From: Acidimicrobiaceae bacterium
GTDB lineage: Bacteria; Actinomycetota; Acidimicrobiia; Acidimicrobiales; UBA8592
Length of the DNA stretch: 6,790 nucleotides
Assembly: GCA_002715405.1 (NCBI GenBank)
Contig: PAZD01000054.1
Location: 1-6,790 of the forward strand
Direction: 5' to 3'
Below are positions 1 through 5,889 of the stretch, one piece after another. A model generated the notes under the pieces. It was not told the DNA's origin, did not search any database, and was given only the letters and a program-made list of their open reading frames with translations. Position numbers and translations under genes: made by a program. Numbering within the stretch: the first letter of the stretch is position 1; each line of letters starts with the position of its first letter.

Positions 1-1
1 T

Positions 2-376
2 GGTCAGGCACTTAATGGACAGTTATCAAACTTCCGTATAACAAATGAAACTTTATATACATCTACCTTTACACCTCCAACATCACCATTAACTCAAACT
101 AGTGACACTAAGATGTTATTCATGCAGAGTACTACAGATCCTCTTGCATCAACAGTAACTCCAGGTACAATTAGTTACACAGGAGGTACTATGTCGGCAA
201 GTGGTGATAACCCATTCTCAAATGCTGTTACTCCTTATATGAGATTAGATGATACACAACCTCAAACTACTGGTAATAATCCTTGGATTAAGGTGACTGA
301 TACTGGATTTAGGATTGAGAGTGGTAATAATATCAATGCTGCAAATGAAACATACATATATTATGCCATTGCATAA
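2..376 (+). CDS. 3' end of a phage structural protein with LamG/ConA-like lectin module (5'-truncated)
   Basis: The frame is open from the left edge of the window to the TAA at 374-376, so this is the last 124 residues of a longer gene; the ATG at 113 is internal. The first visible residues, GQLSNFRITNETLYTSTFTP followed by PTSPLTQTSDTKMLFMQST, match the closing strands of the LamG/concanavalin-A-like domains common in phage tail proteins (typical form: 'G.ISN.R...GT.LYTS.FTPPT.PLT...T.LL..QS'). The last 80 residues form a second small module ending TDTGFRIES...ETYIYYAIA, an ending I recall from T4-like cyanophage virion proteins. No signal peptide or membrane segment is visible. The likely role is carbohydrate or surface binding by a tail-fibre or virion-surface protein; the LamG call rests on pattern memory from about 40 residues. 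Its stop codon lies inside the late promoter of the next gene. Confidence 0.75.
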   Translation, partial: GQALNGQLSNFRITNETLYTSTFTPPTSPLTQTSDTKMLFMQSTTDPLASTVTPGTISYTGGTMSASGDNPFSNAVTPYMRLDDTQPQTTGNNPWIKVTDTGFRIESGNNINAANETYIYYAIA

Positions 377-379
377 ATA
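372..379 (+). promoter_or_regulatory. T4-type late promoter for cassette 1 (CATAAATA)
   Basis: CATAAATA differs from the T4 late consensus TATAAATA at one base and overlaps the stop codon of the upstream gene. It begins a leader (372-401) that is almost the same as the one before A2 (3733-3763): the first 19 bases, CATAAATAYCTAAAAAGTA, match at 18 of 19. The shared block, the intergenic position and the same distance to the ATG (17 and 18 nt) support a real promoter. T4 late promoters act at about -10 with the sliding clamp and gp55/gp33-type factors; use of that system here is inferred. Confidence 0.7.
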
Positions 380-396
380 TCTAAAAAGTACGAAAA

Positions 397-1167
397 ATGT
401 CGCAGTTACAAGTTGATAACATTTATAATAAGGATGGTACAGGTGCTCCTACTTTTCCAAAGGGTGCAAACTTTACTGAAGGTGCTGTAGTTTCTGGTGT
501 TTTAACTGCAACTACAATGGGTTCTGCTAGTGATACCACTACTTTTCCTGGTAATATAGTAGTTCAGGGAACGCAGACTATTATTAACTATGATGATTTT
601 AATGTAAAGGATAAAACGATTGGTATTTCTTCTACTGCTAGTCCTACAGATACGACAGCAGATGGAGCAGGTATAGAAATATATGGTACTACTCACAAGA
701 AATTAACATATAATGATGCTAAGAAAGGATTTGAACTTAATGTTCCTCTTTCTACAGATGAAAATAGAATTATAACTGCATCAGAAAAAGTAGTACAGGC
801 AACAGGTAATACAGTAGGTTTACAATATAATAGTGGTGGTAATATTGCGGTTGTAACTGGTTCATCAGGTGATATTACTCTAAATGTAGAGAGTATTCCT
901 GAGACTGCTGATTTTGATAATAATGCTATTTCTTTCTCTCTTGCTATCGTACAGGCAGGAACAGCAAGATCATGTACTACAGTTAATCTAAATGGATATA
1001 CTGCTCCTATTAAGTGGGCAGGTGGATCTCTTGCTAGTGCAACGTCAGGATTAACAACAACAAGTGGAATGGATGTTTATAGTTTTACAGGAATCAATAC
1101 AGTAGGATCTGCTAATACATGCACTAATTATTATCTACTAGGTGCGGTCAATGGAGGATATGCTTAA
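397..1167 (+). CDS. A1: tail-fibre-like structural protein with cyanophage VKDKT core
   Basis: This 256-residue protein is probably a virion (distal tail or fibre) subunit. Residues 1-60 are a threonine-, glycine- and valine-rich N-terminal part opening MSQLQVDNIYNKDGTGAPTF, a style typical of T4-like cyanophage fibre proteins. Residues 70-103 hold the core VKDKTIGISST..PTDTTADGAGIEIYGTT.KKLTYN..KKGFE. Residues about 170-256 form a beta-rich C-terminal domain (ADFDNNAISFSLAIVQ ... IKW.GG ... DVYSFTGINTVGSAN) shared with A2 but not A3. There is no signal peptide or membrane helix. The ATG sits 17 nt after the late-promoter octamer and has no clear Shine-Dalgarno, only an A-rich leader. The stop overlaps the start of B1 as TAATG, so the two genes are probably translationally coupled. 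I recognise the family from its core, but the exact position in the virion cannot be told from sequence. Confidence 0.85.
   Translation: MSQLQVDNIYNKDGTGAPTFPKGANFTEGAVVSGVLTATTMGSASDTTTFPGNIVVQGTQTIINYDDFNVKDKTIGISSTASPTDTTADGAGIEIYGTTHKKLTYNDAKKGFELNVPLSTDENRIITASEKVVQATGNTVGLQYNSGGNIAVVTGSSGDITLNVESIPETADFDNNAISFSLAIVQAGTARSCTTVNLNGYTAPIKWAGGSLASATSGLTTTSGMDVYSFTGINTVGSANTCTNYYLLGAVNGGYA
1089..1112 (+). repeat. 24-bp exact direct repeat, copy 1 (A1 C-terminus)
   Basis: A 24-base stretch, identical to 4511-4534, encodes GINTVGS plus flanking bases in A1 (residues 232-238). Both flanking bases differ between the copies, so the identity is exactly 24 nt. It lies at the equivalent place in the two paralogous C-terminal domains and could serve as a short homology for recombination between cassettes. 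Confidence 0.85.
1153..1158 (+). promoter_or_regulatory. Ribosome binding site of B1, inside the end of A1
   Basis: GGAGGA, a near-perfect Shine-Dalgarno, lies in the last codons of A1, with its GGAGG core 9 nt before the ATG at 1167. Together with the TAATG overlap it fixes the B1 start and suggests that ribosomes ending A1 can re-initiate on B1. Confidence 0.75.
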
Positions 1168-3722
1168 TGTCACCACTTCTGAATAGAGCTAACGTAAGTT
1201 CTACTTATGGATCAAAAGTTGCTGCACTAAGGAGACAAGCTAATGCTCCTTCTTCTGGCGGTGGTGGTAATCCTATACCTGATGGTGATGCAGTATTTAT
1301 TAGTGGAGGAAGTCAAACTTGGACATGTCCTGCTGATGTAACTGCAGCTAGGGTTGTTGTTATTGGTGCAGGTGGTGGTGCTGGTAGAGGTTGTGGTGGA
1401 GGAGGCGGTGGTTCTTCAATGAGATTTTATGACAATTTAGTACCAGGAACTGCTTATGTTTTAGAAGTAGGTAATCCTGGATCTTATAATGAGGATAGTG
1501 GTACTCAAGGTGGTAGTAGTAGATTTGAAGGTCCAGGTCAAACAATAACTGCGTATGGTGGTTATGGAGGAAATAACCAATCGACTCCACCAAATGCCAC
1601 TTGGACTGCTGCTGGTGGAGGGGCAAGTGGTGGACAGATAGATGGTACTGGAGGAAAAGGATATCCTTCTGCAAATGATCCTATGGGCAGTTGGGGTCTT
1701 CCTCAAGTGCCAATTGATATATGTGGAATAAATGGTGGTGCTGGTGGCGGTGGTTTTGGTGCTGATAATGCAAGAGCTGGACATGGTGGATCAGGAAGTA
1801 TGTACGCTGGTGGAGGCGGTGGTGGTGGATCGGATAATGAATGTGGTGGTGATGGTGGACCTGGAGGAGAATTAGCAATAGGTGGATATACGCAGAGAGC
1901 CATGGGAGGTGGTGGAGGTGGTACTGATGGTACTCATCTTTCATCTGATACTCGTAATGGATCTGGTGGTGGAACATTAGGTGGTTATGGTGCAGTCTAT
2001 GGTGGTAATGCTGGAGAACAGAAAGATGGTGCTTGGGGTGGTAATGGTGGTAACTATGGTGGATCAAATGGTGGAGAAGGTGGTCATGGAGCAGGACAAC
2101 AAGGTGGTGGAGGAGGTGGTGGATCCTTCGGTGGTGGTGGAGGTGCTGGTAGATTTACTTCTGCGTATGGTGGACAAGGTGGTGGTGGATTAGTGTATAT
2201 AAAATGGGGAAAAGATTTTGATGGTACAGATGTAGGACCACATTATCCAATAGCAAGTACATTTAATGGAAGATTTGATTTGATATATCATACTTGTAAT
2301 ATTACGGATAATACTACTTCACAGGTAAGAGCACCTTATGGAATACATTCAGGTGACTTATTGATTATTATGGAATATGGTCCTGATGTTACTTCTAGTA
2401 TCACTGGTAATGTTCCAAGTGGATTTACTATATGTTCTCAAAATTCTGAACATGCTGCTGTTGATCAGAGATTGTTTTATAAAGTAGCAGATGGTACTGA
2501 GGGTGGTAATAACTATTATGGTCAGGTAGGATCTAATGAGGATACTCATTTCTTTGTGTTTAGAGGTAATGTTCCTCTTAATTCTGTTTCTGAACAGTCT
2601 GCAGGATCTAGTCATGGTCAAACTGGTAGTAATTGTTCATTAAGTAAGACAATAACTCATCCACCTTCGCAATGGAGTCCTTATGTTTTCTCAGTTTGGA
2701 CTGCTGGAAACAGGAGTTCTAATACCATGTATATTAGTGGAACAAATCCTGCTACAACAATCACTGGCGGTGATGGATCTGGTGGAAATGGATGGTATCA
2801 TAAACCTAGTCTTAAAGGTAAGCATAGTAATGAATCTGAGTGTTTCTCATGGAGAATTGATGATACCTCTGGTGGAGCAGTAAATAGGGACGTTTCTTGG
2901 AATTATGGGTCTACTTCCAGAAATACTAGTTTAATGATGGCATTAAATCTTGATTTTAATATTCCTGCTGGACAAGCGGTATTAAATTCTGCAGGAAATG
3001 CAACTACATGGACATGTCCTGCAGATGTGCATAAAGTTTGTGTTGTTTGTATTGGTGCTGGAGGTGGATGGACTGATTCTACAGGAGATACTACAATTAC
3101 TTTTGGTAGTGTAACTCTTACTGCTGGTGGTGGTAAGTCTCGGCATACTAATTCTAGTGCTGGTGGCGTAGCTAGTGGTGGTGATAGTGGCGGAAACTGG
3201 ACTGGTGGTGCTGGATATTCATCTTCTTATACATCAGGTGGCGGTGGTGCTGCAGGATATAGTGGTGATGGACAACGAGGTTCTGGTGGAACAGAATTTT
3301 TTGCCAATACTTATAATCATGGTAGTGGATCTGGTGCTGGAGGTCAATCAATGTACGGTCAAACTGGAGATGGTACAGGTAATCTTACAGGTGGTGGTGG
3401 AGTAGGAATGTATGGTAAAGGTGCTGATGCAACAGGTTGGTCAAAAGGTGGATCTGGTGGTCAAGATGCACCAAGTTGGAATGGTGGAGAATATTATGGT
3501 GGAGGTGGTGGTAATACTGGTAATTATGGAACACGAACAGGTGGTGGTGGAGCATTATGTTGGAAGAATAATATTGCAGTAGTACCTGGTACAACTTATA
3601 ATGCGTATATCGGTGGTGGTGGAAATGGTGGTAGTGAAGTTGGTGCTGGTGGACATGGGCAAATAAGAATTATTTGGGGTCATAATAGAGCATTCCCAAG
3701 TCTTAATACTGGTGATGTATAG
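1167..3722 (+). CDS. B1: large glycine-rich, two-headed putative tail-fibre adhesin
   Basis: This 851-residue protein is probably a receptor-binding or fibre-tip component. After an N-terminal stretch opening MSPLLNRANVSSTYGSK, glycine-rich domain 1 (about residues 44-348) starts at WTCPADV (52-58), continues VVVIGAGGG and FYDNLVPGTAYVLEVG (87-102), carries a loop of about 230 residues rich in GG with runs of seven glycines (215-221, 313-319), and closes with LVYIKWG. Residues about 349-603 are a non-repetitive domain (GDLLIIM, PSGFT, YKVADGTEGG, FFVFRGN) resembling a beta-domain seen in other phage tail proteins. Glycine-rich domain 2 (about 605-838) repeats WTCPADV (615-621), has KNNIAVVPGTTYNAYIGGGG (800-819) and closes IRIIWG, followed by HNRAFPSLNTGDV. 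The start is set by GGAGG 9 nt upstream and the TAATG overlap with A1. A polyglycine-sandwich fold as in T-even gp38 adhesins is an inference. It is not collagen-like, since there is no regular G-X-Y period. Confidence 0.85.
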   Translation: MSPLLNRANVSSTYGSKVAALRRQANAPSSGGGGNPIPDGDAVFISGGSQTWTCPADVTAARVVVIGAGGGAGRGCGGGGGGSSMRFYDNLVPGTAYVLEVGNPGSYNEDSGTQGGSSRFEGPGQTITAYGGYGGNNQSTPPNATWTAAGGGASGGQIDGTGGKGYPSANDPMGSWGLPQVPIDICGINGGAGGGGFGADNARAGHGGSGSMYAGGGGGGGSDNECGGDGGPGGELAIGGYTQRAMGGGGGGTDGTHLSSDTRNGSGGGTLGGYGAVYGGNAGEQKDGAWGGNGGNYGGSNGGEGGHGAGQQGGGGGGGSFGGGGGAGRFTSAYGGQGGGGLVYIKWGKDFDGTDVGPHYPIASTFNGRFDLIYHTCNITDNTTSQVRAPYGIHSGDLLIIMEYGPDVTSSITGNVPSGFTICSQNSEHAAVDQRLFYKVADGTEGGNNYYGQVGSNEDTHFFVFRGNVPLNSVSEQSAGSSHGQTGSNCSLSKTITHPPSQWSPYVFSVWTAGNRSSNTMYISGTNPATTITGGDGSGGNGWYHKPSLKGKHSNESECFSWRIDDTSGGAVNRDVSWNYGSTSRNTSLMMALNLDFNIPAGQAVLNSAGNATTWTCPADVHKVCVVCIGAGGGWTDSTGDTTITFGSVTLTAGGGKSRHTNSSAGGVASGGDSGGNWTGGAGYSSSYTSGGGGAAGYSGDGQRGSGGTEFFANTYNHGSGSGAGGQSMYGQTGDGTGNLTGGGGVGMYGKGADATGWSKGGSGGQDAPSWNGGEYYGGGGGNTGNYGTRTGGGGALCWKNNIAVVPGTTYNAYIGGGGNGGSEVGAGGHGQIRIIWGHNRAFPSLNTGDV
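1317..1339 (+). repeat. Internal near-repeat in B1 coding WTCPADV, copy 1
   Basis: These 23 bases match 3006-3028 at 21 of 23 positions. Both code for T-WTCPADV at the start of a glycine-rich domain. The near-identity at DNA level, third positions included, within domains that are otherwise strongly diverged, suggests duplication or short gene conversion inside the gene. Confidence 0.7.
3006..3028 (+). repeat. Internal near-repeat in B1 coding WTCPADV, copy 2
   Basis: This is the second copy of the 23-base block at 1317-1339 (two A/T mismatches). It opens glycine-rich domain 2 at residues 615-621 and is followed by a different continuation (HKVCVVCIGAGGG instead of TAARVVVIGAGGG). Confidence 0.7.
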
Positions 3723-3732
3723 TTATTAACAA

Positions 3733-3740
3733 CATAAATA
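3733..3740 (+). promoter_or_regulatory. T4-type late promoter for cassette 2 (CATAAATA)
   Basis: CATAAATA lies in the 36-nt gap between B1 and A2, 18 nt before the A2 ATG. With the following bases it repeats the leader found before A1, differing by one base over the first 19 and then by a short mismatch and one inserted base before the shared AAAAATGTC. The copied leader suggests that the promoter and the A gene duplicated as a unit. Confidence 0.7.
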
Positions 3741-3758
3741 CCTAAAAAGTAATAAAAA

Positions 3759-4595
3759 ATGTCATCTCTAAATGTTGATACCATAAAGAATAGAACGGGG
3801 TCTGCAGGTCCAACACTTAGCGGTGATACTCAGATATCTGGTGGTGGTCTAACTCTTAGTGGTACTATAATCGCACAGGCTGGTATCGTAACGAATCTAC
3901 AGGTTAATGGTAGACTCTCAGTTGCTGGTACAATGACCACAATTGATACTGAAGAATTAAATATAAAGGATAAATTAGTTGGTATTGGTTCTACAGCAAC
4001 ACCTACAGATGTATTAGCAGATGGTGCAGGTATTCAGGTTTTTGGAACAACAGATAAGAAATTAACATATAATAATACAAAGGGAGGATTTGAGTTTAAT
4101 ATCCCTCTTAATACAGGTATCATAACTGCGACTAATATTACAGGTACTACTATTACTGGTACTACTGTAGATGCAGGTACTCTAAATCCAACAGAGACTA
4201 GATTAAAAAATGTTGCAGAGAAAGTTACTAAGGTTGGTGGTAATATTGTTACAATAAATTATGATACTTCATCATCTAATATTGGATTTACAACTAATCC
4301 TACAGGAGATATTACATTAGAGGTTAATAATATTCCTACAACTGCTGACTTTGATAATCACTTGTTGACATTTAGTGTGTTTGTTCAGCAGACAGGAATA
4401 GCACAAACATGTAATGCCGTTAAGTTAAATGGTGTTACTAAATCTATTCGTTGGAATGGTGGTACTGTTGGTGCATCATCGACAGAAGCATATGATATTT
4501 TTAACTTTGTAGGAATCAATACAGTAGGATCTGCATCAACAACAGTGAATTATCAAGTCTTAGGACAATCAAATAATGATTTCAGGACGTATTAA
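3759..4595 (+). CDS. A2: tail-fibre-like structural protein, paralogue of A1
   Basis: This 278-residue protein is a paralogue of A1. Its N-terminus (MSSLNVDTIKNRTGSAGPTL) is a form common in T4-like cyanophage fibre proteins. The core at residues 69-112 reads IKDKLVGIGSTATPTD.LADGAGIQVFGTTDKKLTYNNTKGGFE, with the first half (IKDKLVGIGST) equivalent to A1 VKDKTIGISST. The C-terminal domain (about 185-278) parallels A1: TADFDNHLLTFSVFVQQ, SIRWNGG, DIFNFVGINTVGSAS, VNYQVLG. Compared with A1 it has extra residues at about 120-148 built partly from a tandem ITGTT repeat (127-136), like stem repeats of other fibres. No signal peptide, membrane segment or clear Shine-Dalgarno is present; the start is chosen from the ATGTC position conserved with A1 after the same leader. 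B2 starts 2 nt after its stop. The structural role is well supported by family resemblance; the precise location in the tail is unknown. Confidence 0.85.
   Translation: MSSLNVDTIKNRTGSAGPTLSGDTQISGGGLTLSGTIIAQAGIVTNLQVNGRLSVAGTMTTIDTEELNIKDKLVGIGSTATPTDVLADGAGIQVFGTTDKKLTYNNTKGGFEFNIPLNTGIITATNITGTTITGTTVDAGTLNPTETRLKNVAEKVTKVGGNIVTINYDTSSSNIGFTTNPTGDITLEVNNIPTTADFDNHLLTFSVFVQQTGIAQTCNAVKLNGVTKSIRWNGGTVGASSTEAYDIFNFVGINTVGSASTTVNYQVLGQSNNDFRTY
4137..4166 (+). repeat. Tandem 15-bp repeat (two units) in A2
   Basis: Units 4137-4151 (ATTACAGGTACTACT) and 4152-4166 (ATTACTGGTACTACT) differ at one base and each encode ITGTT (residues 127-136). They fall in the segment of A2 that is missing from A1, so unit duplication may account for part of the length difference. 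Confidence 0.8.
4511..4534 (+). repeat. 24-bp exact direct repeat, copy 2 (A2 C-terminus)
   Basis: This is identical to 1089-1112 in A1 and encodes the same GINTVGS segment (residues 252-258). A second shared island between the two genes is 18 exact bases at 697-714 and 4056-4073 in the KKLTYN core. Confidence 0.85.
4584..4587 (+). promoter_or_regulatory. Probable ribosome binding site of B2 (AGGA)
   Basis: AGGA lies in the last codons of A2, 10 nt before the B2 ATG at 4598. It is weaker than the GGAGGA before B1 but in the same arrangement, supporting coupled translation of A2 and B2. Confidence 0.45.
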
Positions 4596-4597
4596 AT

Positions 4598-5830
4598 ATG
4601 CCAGCATTATCTAGAGTCGGTACTGCTTTTTTCTTAAACAAACCAGGCGGTGGTGCTGGTGGTGAACCAGGAGAAGCAGTTTTTCATGCTGATAATTGGC
4701 ATCAAATAGACACTTGGAATGCTCAAACAACTTATAATTGGACTGTTCCTGAAGGAGTAACATCTATTTCTGTTATTTGTGTTGGTGGAGGTGGAGGCGG
4801 TCAACCAGAACATGATGGTGCATCAGGATGTGGTGGAGCATTAGCGTATAAAAATAATATTGCAGTAACACCAGGTGAAACAGTTACTGTTGTTGTTGGT
4901 GGGGGTGGATTTGAGCAAAATTGGGGCGGTAGTTATGGAATGGAGGGAAAGGATTCAAAGATTGAATATAATGGAACAGATTATGCTGTAGCTGGTGGTG
5001 GGGAACGTGCCGATAAAACTCAAGCAAATGGTCATATACAAAATAATACTAAGGGAATACGTAGTGGGGATTATGATGGTGGCGGTGATGGTGCTAGTGG
5101 AGTTGCTTGGAGTGGATGTCGTCAAAGTGGTGGAGGAGCAGGTGGATATAATGGTGGAGGACTGACTGGTGATGGAACTCCAGGAAATCCACAATATTCT
5201 GGATGGGCTCCTGTTAAAGGAGCACATGGAGGAGGTGGTGGTGGATGTTCATCTAATGGATCTAGTAATTATTATAGTGCTGGTGGTGGAGGAACTGGTA
5301 TCTATGGTAAAGGAACTGATGGTGCTGCTGCTCAAAGTCAAAATACTCCTGGAAATGAATATGATTTTTGTGGAAAGGGTGGATCGTATAATCCTTGGGC
5401 AGGTGAAACGAATGGACTTACTGTAAATTCATATGTTCATAATACTGGTTTAAGAGGATACTCAAATAATTCGAGTGCGTCTGATTATGCAAATCCTGGT
5501 TCATCAACTCCGAATGGAAACAATAATAACGGTACAAATTTCCTTCTTGGTTCAGGTGCTGATCGTACATATTCAAGAGCTTATTCTCCTTATACACAAG
5601 GTCAAGGAAGTCATAGTAGACCAGATGGTGGTTTTCCTGGTGGTGGAGGTGGTGGAGGTCATAGTGGTTCTTCTGCAGGAGCTGGTGGTAATGGTGTAGT
5701 TAGAATTGTATGGGGTACTATCAATGGTATGACGAGGGAATTTCCAAATCAGGGAGTTAATAAAACTGATGAATATCCAGGACTTAGTGGAGCAACAATT
5801 GATGTAAATGGAAACCAAATGATGTTTTAA
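4598..5830 (+). CDS. B2: glycine-rich putative tail-fibre adhesin
   Basis: This 410-residue protein has one glycine-rich domain equivalent to those in B1. After a short N-terminus (MPALSRVGTAFFLNKPGGGA), the scaffold starts at YNWTVPEGV (residues 46-54) and continues SVICVGGGGGG, GALAYKNNIAVTPGETVTVV (80-99) and a glycine-, serine- and asparagine-rich loop (about 105-360) before closing VRIVWG (368-373). The KNNIAV motif is nearly the same as in domain 2 of B1, with 15 identical bases (4853-4867 and 3567-3581). Unlike B1 it carries a 37-residue non-glycine tail after the closing tryptophan (372), opening TINGMTREFP. The gene follows A2 by 2 nt, repeating the A-then-B order of the first cassette. 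No signal peptide or membrane segment is visible. A role as receptor-binding tip partner of A2, by analogy with the gp37/gp38 order of T-even phages, is inference. Confidence 0.85.
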   Translation: MPALSRVGTAFFLNKPGGGAGGEPGEAVFHADNWHQIDTWNAQTTYNWTVPEGVTSISVICVGGGGGGQPEHDGASGCGGALAYKNNIAVTPGETVTVVVGGGGFEQNWGGSYGMEGKDSKIEYNGTDYAVAGGGERADKTQANGHIQNNTKGIRSGDYDGGGDGASGVAWSGCRQSGGGAGGYNGGGLTGDGTPGNPQYSGWAPVKGAHGGGGGGCSSNGSSNYYSAGGGGTGIYGKGTDGAAAQSQNTPGNEYDFCGKGGSYNPWAGETNGLTVNSYVHNTGLRGYSNNSSASDYANPGSSTPNGNNNNGTNFLLGSGADRTYSRAYSPYTQGQGSHSRPDGGFPGGGGGGGHSGSSAGAGGNGVVRIVWGTINGMTREFPNQGVNKTDEYPGLSGATIDVNGNQMMF

Positions 5831-5846
5831 CGGAATATCAATTAAC

Positions 5847-5857
5847 CTAAATAAATA
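5847..5857 (+). promoter_or_regulatory. Probable T4-type late promoter for A3 (CTAAATAAATA)
   Basis: The 59-nt gap between B2 and A3 contains CTAAATAAATA, with two overlapping late-promoter-like matches: CTAAATA, a form I recall for cyanophages, and AATAAATA (5850-5857). The leader differs from the one before A1 and A2 but lies in the same functional position, 32 nt before the ATG. No hairpin terminator is visible in this gap. Confidence 0.6.
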
Positions 5858-5871
5858 AAGAAATAATAGTC

Positions 5872-5880
5872 GGGGGAGAG
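5872..5880 (+). promoter_or_regulatory. Shine-Dalgarno of A3 (GGGGGAGAG)
   Basis: A purine tract containing GGGAG/GGAG ends 9 nt before the ATG at 5890 and supports that start. The A1 and A2 leaders have no such tract, so A3 initiation differs from that of its paralogues. Confidence 0.65.
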
Positions 5881-5889
5881 TGAACCCAA

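Noticed and set aside
113..376. Separate 87-aa gene starting at ATG 113
   Set aside because: The frame is open upstream to the window edge and that upstream sequence continues the LamG-like pattern, so this ATG is an internal methionine.
1285..1300. Late-promoter-like octamer on the minus strand (complement of TATTTATT)
   Set aside because: It lies inside the B1 coding region and no minus-strand gene follows; such matches are expected by chance in AT-rich DNA.
1360..2067. Reverse-strand ORFs rich in His, Ser, Thr and Pro opposite B1
   Set aside because: They arise because the complement of GGT/GGA codons gives ACC/TCC and, in other frames, CAC/CCA/CCT codons. They lack ribosome binding sites, overlap one another in several frames and lie wholly antisense to a strong gene.
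1400..2190. Collagen-like (G-X-Y) repeat protein
   Set aside because: The glycine pattern is irregular (GG.GG, runs of 5-7 G) with no sustained three-residue period; a polyglycine-type arrangement fits better.
1981..2193. Forward-strand Val/Met-rich ORFs within B1 and B2 (also 3175-3405, 5169-5426 and 5475-5699)
   Set aside because: GGTGGT read one base later gives GTG GTG (Val), so long open frames of poly-valine type are expected shadows of glycine-coding DNA.
3723..3732. Terminator after B1 (GTTATTAAC)
   Set aside because: The possible stem is only 4 bp with a 1-nt centre and no T-tract, so it is not a credible terminator.
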